A DNA stretch of 64,000 nucleotides from JAJEFO01 sp965214325. GTDB taxonomy: Bacteria; Pseudomonadota; Alphaproteobacteria; Rhodobacterales; Rhodobacteraceae. Below are positions 43,728 to 53,841 of the stretch, piece by piece. The notes under the pieces are model-generated. The model did not search any database. It was not told the DNA's origin and saw nothing but the letters and a program-made list of their open reading frames with translations. Numbering within the stretch: the first letter of the stretch is position 1; each line of letters begins with the position of its first letter. The stretch spans positions 62,001-126,000 of the forward strand of contig CBDCBG010000005.1 in the NCBI GenBank assembly GCA_965214325.1. The letters run 5' to 3'. The translations under genes and the position numbers were made by a program.

Positions 43728-44648
43728 TCATGTATACCGGATGCGCGGATCAATCGCGGCGTAGACAATGTCCACCAGGAAGTTCGCAAGCAGATAGAAA
43801 ACCGCAAAGAACATGACGACGGATTGCACAACCGGGAAATCTCGTCCGCGGATCGCGTCGATGGCCAAGAGCCCTGTTCCGGGCCATGCAAACACCGTTT
43901 CGATCACGACGGACCCGGTGAGAAGCGATCCGGCCAGCACACCGAAATAGGTGATCGGCACGATGGCCGCGTTGCGAAACGCGTGCTTCCAGATTACCAG
44001 CGGCTCGGTGACACCCTTGATTCGCGCCAGCTTGATATATTCGGCGTCCAGGATTTCGAGCATTGCGGACCGCGTGAGCCGGGTGAGCGCCGCAATCTGG
44101 AACCACGCCATGGCGACAGCCGGCAAGATCATGTGCGACAAGCCACCATATCCGGATGTCGGGAACCAGCCGAGCGTGACGGCAAAAATCCACATAAGCA
44201 CGATGCCCAGCCAGAAAGCGGGCAGGGACTGACCCAAGAGCGCAACACCGCTCGCCGTCGCATCAATGGCCGACCTTTTCCGGACAGCGGCAACCACGCC
44301 CAAGGGAATCGCGACGACAACGGAGATCAGCATCGCCAATCCGCCCAATTTCAAAGTCGCGGGCAAACGTTCCAGCACAACTTCTGCCGCAGTGTTGCCT
44401 TTCCATTTTGTCGACTGGCCAAAGTCGCCTGCGGCGGCGTTCTGAATGAATGTCAGATATTGAACATGAAGAGGGCGGTCCAGGCCAAGATGTTTGGTAA
44501 GCGCTTCGATTTGTTGTGGCGTCGCATCGTCAGGCAACAGTGCATTTACCGGATCGCCCGTAAGGTGACTGAGGCTGAAAACGATTACGGTTATGACCCA
44601 TAGCGATACTATCGCATGGAAAAAACGCGTTAGGACAAAACGGAACAT
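43728..44648 (-). CDS. dppB: Peptide-type ABC transporter permease (DppB)
   Basis: The 306-residue membrane protein starts MFRFVLTRFFHAIVSLWVIT and shows DPVNALLPDDATPQQIEALT, the conserved LGLDRPLHVQYLTF segment and the EAA loop KLARIKGVTEPLVIWKHAFR. Six hydrophobic helices are readable. It follows the binding-protein gene after a strong intergenic hairpin (44674-44708), which probably lowers its expression relative to that protein. Confidence 0.93.
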   Translation of the reverse strand: MFRFVLTRFFHAIVSLWVITVIVFSLSHLTGDPVNALLPDDATPQQIEALTKHLGLDRPLHVQYLTFIQNAAAGDFGQSTKWKGNTAAEVVLERLPATLKLGGLAMLISVVVAIPLGVVAAVRKRSAIDATASGVALLGQSLPAFWLGIVLMWIFAVTLGWFPTSGYGGLSHMILPAVAMAWFQIAALTRLTRSAMLEILDAEYIKLARIKGVTEPLVIWKHAFRNAAIVPITYFGVLAGSLLTGSVVIETVFAWPGTGLLAIDAIRGRDFPVVQSVVMFFAVFYLLANFLVDIVYAAIDPRIRYT

Positions 44649-44673
44649 TCAAGATTCCCCGAACAGACGGAGT

Positions 44674-44708
44674 AATGTCCCCCGGCCAAAATAGGGCCGG
44701 GGGACATT
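44674..44708. terminator. Intercistronic hairpin, perfect 14-bp stem
   Basis: AATGTCCCCCGGCC (44674-44687) and its exact complement (44695-44708) flank the loop AAAATAG. It lies 25 bp downstream of dppB's start on the upstream (transcription) side and 35 bp after the binding-protein stop. No long T-run follows, so partial termination or 3'-end protection of the binding-protein mRNA is more likely than complete termination. Confidence 0.8.
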
Positions 44709-44743
44709 GTACTTTCTGGGAAACATTGTACTCTTTGCGAGAT

Positions 44744-46339
44744 CTACTGCGCGGGAACGATGGACGAGAAGTGACTGACCCCAACCGACGTCGTGCCCGG
44801 GAAAACCCAGTCTGACACGGTTTCCGGATTTACGATCACTTCTGCCGATATGCTGGCCAGAGGCGCTACGGCATATTGCTCGAAGACCTGGGTGAAGATG
44901 CCGCCAGCCAATTCGTTTCGTTCCGTCGCATCAATGGAATCGACGTATTTCGCCATCAGTTCTTCAATCACGGGATCTTCGTAATTGTTTCTGGGACGTC
45001 CAAGAACCGAATAGTAATTTCGAATGCCTACCGCACTTGGCTTTACTGGCAGGTTGCGCATCGGGTGAAACATCTTGGCTTCGCGTGCGCTACGCAAACC
45101 TCCCAGACTGGCCCAATCCATTTCGACGATCTCGGTCTGGAAACCAGCTTCTTCAAGAAATACCTGCATGAGTTCTGCCATCGCCGGAAATTCAGGGTTG
45201 CCGGCAAGTGTCGATGACAGGATGGGAATGACCGGATTCGAGAAGCTGTCGGGATATCCGGACTCCTGCATCAGCTCCCGAGCCCTATCCAGGTCATAGC
45301 CATAGGCATCTTCGAATCTCTCCGCCAGTTCAGGCACATAACCTTCATGGCGGGGGTCCATTCCAAACACCGGCAGAATTTCGGCGCGACCATCATACAG
45401 GACATCGATCACTGTCTGACGATCGATCGACCTGTTGATCGCCTCGCGGATGCGGATATCGATCCAGGGCAGCGTTTCGTCAAGCCCTTCATCGCCCGGG
45501 GTCAGGAAAGCCCCGTTGAACAGCATCGTCGTCTGGTTGGACGCCTGGGTCGATTGAATGGCCCTGAATCCAGCGTCCAGCGCCCCGCCTTGCAATTCGC
45601 GTGGCAAGATGACGATATCGGCTTCCTTTGCCAGGATTTTCGCCAGAGTCGTTGCGGCTTCGGCGACAAAAGTCAGCTTCAGGCGGTCTATCGAGGAATC
45701 TTCGCCGGACCAATGACCCACTACCCTTTCAAAGGTCAGGCCCTGTCCGACATTGCGCTCGACGTATTGAAGTCGAGCGGTGCCGGCGGGTTTGGCGTCA
45801 TATCCCTCGAGGCCCTCTTTATCGAATTGTGCCTTGGAATAGATCACCAAGGACCCACGTCCGCCGTGCACGAACAGAAAATCGACCTGCGGCTTTGGCA
45901 ACTTGAACGAAACCGTGTAATCGTCCATGGCGGTAGCAACGGCACCTTCAAGCTGACTTATGCCATTGAGGATGGTGTCCGGTCCCGTGTGCAATTTCAG
46001 GCTGTGCACGACATCCGCTGCCGTAACGGGCCCCCAGCCGAAGTGAAACATGGCCTCTGGCTTCAGCTTGAAGGTCCATTCCGTAAAGTCATCATTGTGC
46101 GTCCAGCTTTCGGCCAGCCCGCTATTGTCATAATGGCCGGTCTCTGGATCGTGCCCGACCAGCCCTTGCATGGATGGCCCGAGGGCGAAATCACCCGGCG
46201 TGTTCCAATAGCGATTGGTCTCCACGGCCGGCGGGCTCATAACCATCTCAATCGATTGCGCTTGCGCCGAAACGACGCTCAATGCGCCAAATGCAAACAT
46301 TGTCGAAAAAGTAAGGGTCACTATTTTCTTATGAAGCAT
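44744..46339 (-). CDS. ABC transporter substrate-binding protein, family 5 (copy 1)
   Basis: This 531-residue secreted protein has a signal peptide (HKKIVTLTFSTMFAFGALSV) and an SBP_bac_5 body: LAESWTHNDDFTEWTFKLKP, FHFGWGPVTAADVVHSLKLH, VERNVGQGLTFERVVGHWSG, IREAINRSIDRQTVIDVLYD and YDLDRARELMQESGYPDSF. ATG 46339 has GGGAGGATG upstream. It is the first gene of the dpp-type operon. Its paralogue at 50729-52333 is similar throughout (same YSKAQFDKEG and YVPELAERFE blocks), showing a duplicated uptake function. Confidence 0.93.
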   Translation of the reverse strand: MLHKKIVTLTFSTMFAFGALSVVSAQAQSIEMVMSPPAVETNRYWNTPGDFALGPSMQGLVGHDPETGHYDNSGLAESWTHNDDFTEWTFKLKPEAMFHFGWGPVTAADVVHSLKLHTGPDTILNGISQLEGAVATAMDDYTVSFKLPKPQVDFLFVHGGRGSLVIYSKAQFDKEGLEGYDAKPAGTARLQYVERNVGQGLTFERVVGHWSGEDSSIDRLKLTFVAEAATTLAKILAKEADIVILPRELQGGALDAGFRAIQSTQASNQTTMLFNGAFLTPGDEGLDETLPWIDIRIREAINRSIDRQTVIDVLYDGRAEILPVFGMDPRHEGYVPELAERFEDAYGYDLDRARELMQESGYPDSFSNPVIPILSSTLAGNPEFPAMAELMQVFLEEAGFQTEIVEMDWASLGGLRSAREAKMFHPMRNLPVKPSAVGIRNYYSVLGRPRNNYEDPVIEELMAKYVDSIDATERNELAGGIFTQVFEQYAVAPLASISAEVIVNPETVSDWVFPGTTSVGVSHFSSIVPAQ

Positions 46340-46557
46340 AGCATCCTCCCAAATTTGGTAGAACAAAGATTGAACCACGTTTAATTCCCGCCTTGCTGTG
46401 ACCTGGACTTTCACCCGACACAGTTCTCACCCACTTTCAGGTCAACGAAGGGTATGTTGCAAAGGCGGGAAATATTAGCGTTAACCCCATTTTTCACATA
46501 GAGAAAATGTCTGCCTTTGTCAACTAAGCCGAAAATTGCGTGTCGATAACAAGCCGT

Positions 46558-48195
46558 ATGTCCGCTGCAGGCAACAAGCCATCTGTCCGGTCCCAAGACG
46601 GCTCCCAAAACCTGGGAGCGGAAGATCATGGGACCGGCACGGGCGATGCGGGGGAGAAGGCGGATGAAGTTCGAGGATCTCTTCGAGAGAAGGCAGGCCG
46701 GGCTGCTTGGCCAGGAAGATGCGCGACGGTGCCGGGCGTTTCGGTGCGGACCTTCCGGCGCTGGGAGGGCCGCTGCGGGGCTGTTGGCGACGACGGCCCT
46801 CCGGACCGCCGGCTCGACGGCGCATCGGGCAACCGGATCCCGGCGGGCGAGGTGCCGGAGCTGTACGAGACGATGTACCACGACCACGCGGCGAGGCGTT
46901 TCCACGAGAAGCTCGTGGACGAGTTCGGCTTCGGGTTCGGGTTCGGCTGCAACTGGCTGCGCGTGAAGCTCCGGGACGAGGGCCGCATCCGGAAGGCCGG
47001 GCGCCGCGGCGCGCACCGCCGGAAGCGGCCTCGGAAGCCGATGCCGGGGATGCCGCCGCACCAGGACGGGTCGACGCACGAGTGGGTTCCCGGCAAGACG
47101 CGGGACCTGATCTGGACGATGGACGACGCGACGAACGAGGCGCATTCGGGATTCTTCGTCGAGGAGGAAGGCACGATGAGCAGCTTCCGGGGCCTGTCGG
47201 AGAGGATCGGACGCAAGGGCCTGTTCGGCTCGCTCTGCGTGGACCGGGCATCCCGCTGCTGGAGGACGCCGGAGGCGGGCGGGAAGGTCGCCAGGGACAG
47301 CCCGACGCAGGTGGGGCGGGCGCTTAAGCAGCTCGGCATCGAGATGATCCCGGATCGCTCCCCGGAGGCGCGCGGACGTTCGGAACGGATGTTCGGCACG
47401 TTGCAGAACCGTCTGCCGCAGGAGCTGCGGACGGCGGGGGTCACGACGATGGAGGAAACGAGCCGCTTCCTGGCGGACGTCTTCATTCCGGCGCACAACG
47501 GCCGGTTAGGGAAGGCGCCGGAGACCGACGGCACGGCCTTCGTGCCGTATGTCGGCGACCTCCGCGAGACCTGTGCGTCCTGGATGAGCGCGTGGTCGCC
47601 ATGGACAACACGGTGCGCTACGGGAGCCTCTCCCTGCAGATTCCCGAGAACCGGAACCGACACCGCGACGTGAAGGCCAGGGTCAGGGTCCACGAGTGTC
47701 CCGAGGGCGACCTCGCGGCCCGCTCTGCATCGGCCGCTGCCGGGCCGACGGCAGCCTGGCCGAGGAGGCGCGGCGAAGCGCCGCGTGAGCCCGCTGCACC
47801 CCCGTGCCGCCGAACGTCGTCCCTGACCTTCGGCGACGGTGCCGGCCGCGATCCAGTTTCTTGCCCTCGCCGGGCAGGCAGTCCCTGCCATGAACCGCGC
47901 AAGCCTGTTCACCGCAGGGACCGGTCAAGGCCGGACGTTGCAGGGCCGCGTCAACCCGTCCCTTCGGCGCTCGCCATGCTCGGGCAGGCCCTGTGCGTGG
48001 CTCCGCGTGGCTGCGGTCGCGGGGTTGACCCGGCCCTTCCACTCGCTTCCAGGCGCTCCGTGCCGGCGACCACAATCGGGTCCCCAACAGGCAACGACGA
48101 AAATCCCTGCGGCACTCCCATCCTGCGTCCATTGCATGGTCGTGCCCGAAATGGGCACGCGGACCCGGACAGATCGCTTGTTACCTGTACCGGAC
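46558..48195 (+). mobile_element. Decayed ISNCY-type element
   Basis: The left end TGTCCGCTGCAGGCAACAAG followed by CCATCTGTCCGG (46567-46598 region) and the minus-strand right end TGTCCGGTACAGGTAACAAG followed by CGATCTGTCCGG (48195 downwards) are closely related. A frameshifted ISNCY transposase lies inside. The segment 47960-48195 also matches 52541-52765 in inverted orientation. Confidence 0.55.
46664..47790 (+). pseudogene. ISNCY-family transposase, frameshifted
   Basis: The pieces are MKFEDLFERRQAGLLGQEDA, then after a shift near 46725 VSVRTFRRWEGRCGAVGDDG, VPELYETMYHDHAARRFHEK, RRGAHRRKRPRKPMPGMPPH, DLIWTMDDATNEAHSGFFVE (Asp), a changed second-Asp region (FGSLCVDRASRCWRTPEAGG) and SPEARGRSERMFGTLQNRLP (Glu). 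A second shift near 47585 leads to VVAMDNTVRYGSLSLQIPEN. At least two frameshifts inactivate it. Confidence 0.82.
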
Positions 48196-48215
48196 ACTTC
48201 CAAATGTCATTGACG
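47960..48215 (+). repeat. IS-end repeat, copy 1 (inverted partner at 52525)
   Basis: About 240 bp, ending ACCGGACACTTCC-AATGTCATTGAC, recur on the opposite strand at 52525-52765 with roughly 80 percent visual identity over the aligned blocks (e.g. GTGGCTCCGCG, CGACGAAAATCCCTGCGGC, CATTGCATGGTCGT). The two copies bracket the IS4 remnant, lactonase and binding-protein genes. Confidence 0.65.
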
Positions 48216-48242
48216 CCAAGCTGATAATGATGGGCGTGGCCT

Positions 48243-49371
48243 GAGGCGAACTTGTTCCAGGGCCAGCTGCCGCGGGATTTCGCCCGAGCGCATGCGCTCG
48301 GGCATTCGGTGCCATCCGTCCGGGGACGGCTTTCGCGACACGTGCCACAGCATGTCGTTCGCACGGCTGACGGCCTGGGAGAGCCTGCGCGACATCGAGA
48401 CCGGCCTGCGCGCCCAGTGCCAGAAGCCCTGTCGCATGGGTTTCCGCGGGCAGGTGTCGCCCAAGACGCTGCCCAAGGCCAACGAGAGACGCGACTGGCG
48501 CACCATGCCGACTTCGCCCAGTGCGTGATCCGGACCGCCCGCGACAAGCATGCCGAGGGCGACTTCGGGATCGATCTCGACAACACGGCCTGCGCGCTCG
48601 ACTTCACGACCATCGACCCGGGCCTGTCGGTCTTTCCTCGGGCACGCTTCCACCGCGCCGAGGCCGCAGTGAAGTTGCACGCCTTGCTCGACCTGCGCGG
48701 CAGCATCCCGACGTTCATTGACGCCTCGCCGGGAAGGCGGCACGACGTCAACGTGTTCGACGACCTGGTGCCGGAAACTGGCGCGCTCCATGTCATGGAC
48801 CGCGCCTGTTCGACTTCGGCAGGTTTCAGCGGCACGGTCAGGCCGCCACCAGTTTCGTCACGCGGGCCAAGTCCAGCCTCGGGTTCCGGCGTCAGGTCTC
48901 CCATCCCGTTCACAAGGCGGTCGGACAGCGTTGCGACCAGACAGTCGCACTCACCGGCATCGACGCCTCCGGGGACTACCCTGGAAAGCTGCGCCGGATC
49001 AGGATCCGCGATGTCCGGACGGCAAGGAGCCGGCGTTCCTCGCCAACGACTTCACCTTGGCCGCAATGACCATCGCCGACCCCTGCAATTCCAGATAGCA
49101 GGTCGAGCTCCTATTCAAACCGGTCAAGCAGGACCTGAGCATCAAGTCGTTTCTCGGCACATCGGCCATTGTGGCGAAGACCCGGACCTGGATCGCGGTC
49201 CCCGTCTACGTTCTCGTGGCCATCATCAGGATACGGCTCAACTGCGAGATCAGTCTCTACACGATCCTGCATGTCTTGGACGTCACGCCTTTCGAGAAAA
49301 TCCCTCTGAAGCCAATGCTTAACCAATCCGGAAGCGCTTCCTGCCGGACAAGGTCCCATAAGCGCTCAAAT
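48243..49371 (+). pseudogene. IS4-family transposase, multiply frameshifted
   Basis: Fragments in different frames give the whole family order: FARLTAWESLRDIETGLRAQ, CRMGFRGQVSPKTLPKANER, GDFGIDLDNTACALDFTTID (Asp), AAVKLHALLDLRGSIPTFID, PETGALHVMDRACS, GDYPGKLRRIRI-type block, the FLANDFTLAAMTIADPC block and AVPVYVLVAIIRIRLNCEIS, LYTILHVLDVTPFEKIPLKP. At least four shifts are needed to read it through. The catalytic Glu region is damaged. Confidence 0.82.
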
Positions 49372-49528
49372 TTGTTCCATTTTAGCGGCACAGCCACGAC
49401 GTCACATGAAAATTCCCCCAAAAGGCCCAGTCGGGGGCACGAAATCGAGACGTGGCGGCGGAGAAGCCGGGTGACACTTTCAGACGTGGCGAAACTTGCC
49501 GATGCGAGCACGATGATCGTGCCCAAGA

Positions 49529-50581
49529 TCAAATGATTTCAACCCAGCCCGGCTCGATGCCGGTCGGCAATTCAAGGACCTTTCGTGGCTCCGTTGAACT
49601 CCGGGAAACATCAAAAAGCTCTATGCAATCAGCCTTCAGCGCGCTTGCCAGAATGAATCGTCCGTTGGGCGTGACATCGAAACAGCGCGGGTTCTCCGCG
49701 GTTTCGACAGTATGGCGATTGGAGAGTTTCCCGCTTGCTTGATCGATGTCCCAAACTGTCAGCGTATTGCTCCGGCGCTCTGATGCAAAAAGACGTTGAC
49801 CGTCGGGCGAGGCATGAACTTGCGCGCCCCATGGCGATCCCTTGAATCCCGTTGGCAGGATCGAAGCGCGCATGATTTCGAGCAGCCCGCCCTTCATTGG
49901 CTCCATTTCATAGACGATCAGGCTCCCGTCACGCTGGTTCAGCAGATATAGGTATCGGCGACCAGGATGAAAGGCGACGTGACGGCATCCGGCACCACTC
50001 TGAAGCGCAATTTGTGGGGGTGAATTTTCCCGAAAGGTCCCCGTCTCTTCATCGAAAACAAGAGCGACCAACAGGTCAGAACTCAAGCTGGGGACATATG
50101 CGAACTTGTTGGAGTAATCCAGCAATACCTGGTGCGCGCCCGACAATGGTTCCTTCGCGTAAGATGGATTGGGTCGGACCTTGCCATGTTCATCAATCGG
50201 GTACACCGCGATGAGGCCGGATGGTTCGGACGCGCCCAGAAGAAACCCGCCGCGGCGATCCATTGAAATATGGATCAGTTGGGCCATCACGGGCGTGCTC
50301 GACACATGCGTCAAACGGCCGGTATCCTGATCGACGGCATATGTGTCGACGACATCCTTTTCGGCACTATCCTGATCTCCGTAGACCGATGCGTAAAGCC
50401 GACGGCGATCCGGCGAATGGGTCAGGCTCAACCCCCTGCCTTTGAGACCGCGACCTCCGCCCCTGCGGCTTGTCGATTGAATGTGAGTCAAGTTTCCTGA
50501 AACGTCATTTCCGGCGAACACGTTGATTTCGTTACCGGACCGACAGGAAATGTAGGCGGTATAATTCGAGCGATCAGTCAC
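49529..50581 (-). CDS. Lactonase-family beta-propeller protein (6-phosphogluconolactonase-like)
   Basis: This 350-residue protein has the Pgl/carboxy-cis,cis-muconate cyclase fold: repeating blade motifs LTHSPDRRRLYASVYG, DRRGGFLLGASEPSGLIAVY, GAGCRHVAFHPGRRYLYLLN, SPWGAQVHASPDGQRLFASE and NPRCFDVTPNGRFILASALK. The first residues lack a signal peptide, suggesting cytoplasmic hydrolysis of a sugar lactone. It lies 147 bp downstream of the second binding protein in the same direction, so both probably serve uptake and opening of the same sugar-acid or lactone substrate. Confidence 0.85.
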   Translation of the reverse strand: MTDRSNYTAYISCRSGNEINVFAGNDVSGNLTHIQSTSRRGGGRGLKGRGLSLTHSPDRRRLYASVYGDQDSAEKDVVDTYAVDQDTGRLTHVSSTPVMAQLIHISMDRRGGFLLGASEPSGLIAVYPIDEHGKVRPNPSYAKEPLSGAHQVLLDYSNKFAYVPSLSSDLLVALVFDEETGTFRENSPPQIALQSGAGCRHVAFHPGRRYLYLLNQRDGSLIVYEMEPMKGGLLEIMRASILPTGFKGSPWGAQVHASPDGQRLFASERRSNTLTVWDIDQASGKLSNRHTVETAENPRCFDVTPNGRFILASALKADCIELFDVSRSSTEPRKVLELPTGIEPGWVEII

Positions 50582-50728
50582 GATTGCCGACTTCTTGAGT
50601 GAGACTTGCGAGAATTCGTGAAGGCCTCAAGCGTGCACCGATCTCGTTCGCAACAGGCATTGTGGCACGATCCGGGGCACCACGGCAAATGGCTGGCGCC
50701 CCGGACCCAGATCGACAGACCGGGCAGG

Positions 50729-52333
50729 TTATTCGCCTGCGGCTTCGATCAAGTGCCAATGGCTGACACTGTTCGTCGTCACGCCGGGAAAGACCCAGTC
50801 GGCCACAACTTCCGGGTTGACCGCAACCTCGGCATGGACGATCGCGAGCGGCATATCCGCGTATTGCTCGAACAGATACGTGAAAGCTTCGGTCGCGATG
50901 CGATGACGTTCGTCCGGGTCGATCGTGCGCTCAAGCTCGTTGGCCAGGCCTTCGATCTTGTCGTCCTCGAAACCGCCATACGGCGTTCCGCGTTCGGTAT
51001 GAAAGTTCACCAACGCCGCCTCGGTTGGTCTCAATGGCGCGTTCCGAACAGGGCTGACCGTGTAGGATTCCCGCGCGCGTCCCATGGCACCGAGCGTTGG
51101 CCAATCCATTTCCACGATCTTGGTTTGGAGGCCGATTTCTTCGAAATACACCTGAAGCAGTTCGGACATCACTGGAAACTCGGGATTGCCGTTCAAGGTT
51201 GATGAGACGATTGGAATGACCGGATCTGGAAAGGCGTCCGGATATCCAGCTTCGGCCAGGAGTTCCCTTGCACGCTCCGGATCGTAGCCGTACATGCTCT
51301 CGAATCGTTCAGCGAGCTCGGGAACATAACCCTCATTGCGGGTATGCATCAGCCAGCTCGGCCCGGGCACGGCCCGTCCATCGTAAAGAATGTCGATCAT
51401 TTCTTCCCGGTTCAGGGCACGGTTCATCGCCTCACGAATGAGGATGTTGGACCACGGCAAGTCCGGATTGTATGCGGGATCGCCTGTCTTGCCGTACATA
51501 CCGTTGAAAATGGCGCCGGTGGCCATCGCCGTGTTCTTGGACGAAACTATCTTCTTGCCCGCTTTCAACGCCTGCGTTTGAAGTTCTCGCGGCAGGCTTG
51601 CGATGTCGGCTTCACCGGACAGCAGCATGGCAAGAATTGTTGCATGCTCTTGCACGAAGCGGAGTTCCAGCACATCGAAATCCGGCTGTACACCCTGCCA
51701 ATGGTCGGGAACAGCCTCAAAGATCAGGCCGGAGCCCGGAATGCGTTCCACATACTGATAGGCCGATGTACCAGCTGGCTTGGCATTGTAACCCTCGATA
51801 CCCTCTTTATCGAATTGGGCCTTGCTGTAAACCACCATGGAACCGCGACCTGCGTGTTGGAACGCATAGTCCGTGCGTGGCGAGTCGAATTTGAAGACGG
51901 TCGTGAGATCGTCTACAATCTCCACCGATGCCGCCCGAAGGTGCTCAAGCGAGTTGATTGTACTGTCGGGTCCGGTTGTCAGCTCGTAGCTATGCAGGAC
52001 ATCCGCTGAAGTTACCGGGCCCCATCCGTGATGGAACTCCGCGTCGTTCTTGAGCACGAATGTCCACTCCGTGAAGCCTTCATTTGCAAACCATTCTTCC
52101 GCAAGTTCTGAATTGTCGTACTTGCCGGTTACCGAGTCATGCCCCACCAATGCCTGGAATGATGGCATCCTCTCACCTGTTCCTCCCCAAAACAGGTTTG
52201 ATTCATTTTGCGGAACGGTCATTGCAACAACGACGCGTTCCGCCGCAATGGCTGATGAGCCAATGCATAATGTCGCCACCATGCCTGCCAGCGCCCACCG
52301 CTTGATTGCGTTCGACTTATCGGGATATTTCAT
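50729..52333 (-). CDS. ABC transporter substrate-binding protein, family 5 (copy 2)
   Basis: This 534-residue secreted protein has a signal peptide (KRWALAGMVATLCIGSSAIA) and the SBP_bac_5 blocks LAEEWFANEGFTEWTFVLKN, FHHGWGPVTSADVLHSYELT, LPWSNILIREAMNRALNREE and GYVPELAERFESMYGYDPER. It is a paralogue of 44744-46339, with many shared stretches including the C-terminal EVAVNPEVVADWVFPGVTT. No permease or ATPase genes accompany it, so it may feed the dpp-type transporter at 40860-44648. ATG 52333 follows AAGGAGAATGCATT. Confidence 0.92.
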   Translation of the reverse strand: MKYPDKSNAIKRWALAGMVATLCIGSSAIAAERVVVAMTVPQNESNLFWGGTGERMPSFQALVGHDSVTGKYDNSELAEEWFANEGFTEWTFVLKNDAEFHHGWGPVTSADVLHSYELTTGPDSTINSLEHLRAASVEIVDDLTTVFKFDSPRTDYAFQHAGRGSMVVYSKAQFDKEGIEGYNAKPAGTSAYQYVERIPGSGLIFEAVPDHWQGVQPDFDVLELRFVQEHATILAMLLSGEADIASLPRELQTQALKAGKKIVSSKNTAMATGAIFNGMYGKTGDPAYNPDLPWSNILIREAMNRALNREEMIDILYDGRAVPGPSWLMHTRNEGYVPELAERFESMYGYDPERARELLAEAGYPDAFPDPVIPIVSSTLNGNPEFPVMSELLQVYFEEIGLQTKIVEMDWPTLGAMGRARESYTVSPVRNAPLRPTEAALVNFHTERGTPYGGFEDDKIEGLANELERTIDPDERHRIATEAFTYLFEQYADMPLAIVHAEVAVNPEVVADWVFPGVTTNSVSHWHLIEAAGE

Positions 52334-52524
52334 AATGCATTCTCCTTTTGTTCATGCATTCAAGAGCCCTTGGAGCTTGAATCAAAATACCATGTTTTGT
52401 AGGTAAAGTGCCCAAATAGCCGAAATAAGCACATTGTGTTGCGTGCAAATGCGACTCCTGGATCAAGCCAGTGATTTCATCATACGAGATGCCATGTTCG
52501 AGTCAAGTGCGGCTCAATTCGTGT

Positions 52525-53303
52525 GTCAATGACATTCGGAAGTGTCCGGTAAGGGTCACGCGCCATCTGTCCGGTTCTGCGCGCCCTCTGCAGCGACGAC
52601 CATGCAATGGGTGGAGGAAAGGAATGCCTTTCGGGTCGCCGCAGGGATTTTCGTCGTTGCTCCGTCGGGAGCCCGGGATGGTCGCGGACACGGAGAGCCT
52701 GGAAGCGAGTGAAAGGGCCGGGTCGACCACGCGGTCGCAGCCGCGCGGAGCCACGCGCAGGGATTGCCGGTCTTGCCGACTCCCGAGGTCTCGTGTTCCC
52801 CCCAGTCGGCGTCCGGATCGGAGCATCCTGCCGCTCTCCCGGCCATGGACCCCGGTGGAGTGGCTTTCGACCGCCTTGCCGTCATGGCCGAGATGCAACC
52901 CGACGTCAGGGATCTCCGTCATCAGCGCCGCCCGAAAGTCATCAACCGTGGCGCTGACCAGGCCCTGTTCTTTCTCGATTTCCACCGGGACCTTCAGGAA
53001 CCTGGAGACGTTCCCCGCAATCACCGCCAGCCACATGGCCGTAACCGGAATGTCGTTGCGCCCGGCGCCGTGACGCCTCCCAAGTTCGGCGATGTGCGCG
53101 TCGTCGGAGAGGGCGTCGAGGGCGAGCTCGAGGCGCTGAAGCTCGGAACGGGCCTCGTCATCGTCCCAGGAAACGAGCACATGGGGTTCGGGTGCCATAA
53201 TGGGTTCCGTTGCGGAAACGGGATCTGGTGGTACAGACCTCCGATCATGCTCCACCTGACCTCTGCTTGACGAGACGTCGACGGCGCGCGAAAACAAGCG
53301 CAC
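52525..53303 (-). pseudogene. N-terminal part of a DDE transposase, frameshifted
   Basis: The minus frame reads LELALDALSDDAHIAELGRR, GRNDIPVTAMWLAVIAGNVS and LMTEIPDVGLHLGHDGKAVE, where GHDGKAVESHSTG is the first catalytic Asp block of IS1182/IS4-like DDE transposases. A shift moves SDPDADWGEHETSGVGKTGN to another frame and similarity then fades into the repeat shared with 47960-48215. The family is uncertain; the second half is lost. Confidence 0.6.
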
Positions 53304-53841
53304 GGCATTCCGTCTTCCCGGCCCTGATGGCGGTCCGGCAGCGTCGCCGCTTGGTTAATGAGGCCCTCAGGCGATTAAGGGCGCCGATCCTGACTTGTCC
53401 CGAGGCAATCGCGCTCCCACCGAAATGGGCGTTTGCACCTTGACTCGCACAAGCCGGCGGAATGAAGCGCGTCGGGTCGACGCGTGGACGATCCGGTCTC
53501 GAGCCGCCGTTGCCTGGCCAGTACAGCCGTACGGAACGGCGACACGGTAGCGAATGCGGCCGTCGAATTGCGTGCCGACCATCTGCCAGGTCAAATCCTT
53601 GGACTTGTACCGTACCGGGCTGTCGAGCCTAGCCTCATCGATGCCGGCACTTGAATGGTGGTGGCAAGAATCCGCGGGAAATCCGATGCACCATTGTCGT
53701 GATCCAAGCTGAACAAGACCCGCACGTCGCTGAAGCCCGGACACGGGTGCCGGAGCGGTACCGGCCGATCAGGCACGCCGGTGCATGCGCCTCGGACAGG
53801 ATGTCACGAATGTGATCATCATCAATCGCGGAAGCTCGCGA
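53304..53841. other. Gene-free stretch
   Basis: Overlapping minus-strand frames (53367-53744, 53591-53776) have no recognised motif. It separates the IS remnant from the sugar-acid operon, whose last gene stops at 53842. Confidence 0.5.

Noticed and set aside
42699..44603. Long plus-strand open frame (634 codons) opposite dppB-dppD
   Set aside because: Rich in Asp/Gln/His/Arg, as expected of antisense to membrane-protein codons; no family features.
53367..53776. Possible small gene on the minus strand before the sugar-acid operon
   Set aside because: Two overlapping frames with no conserved motif and no ribosome binding site.
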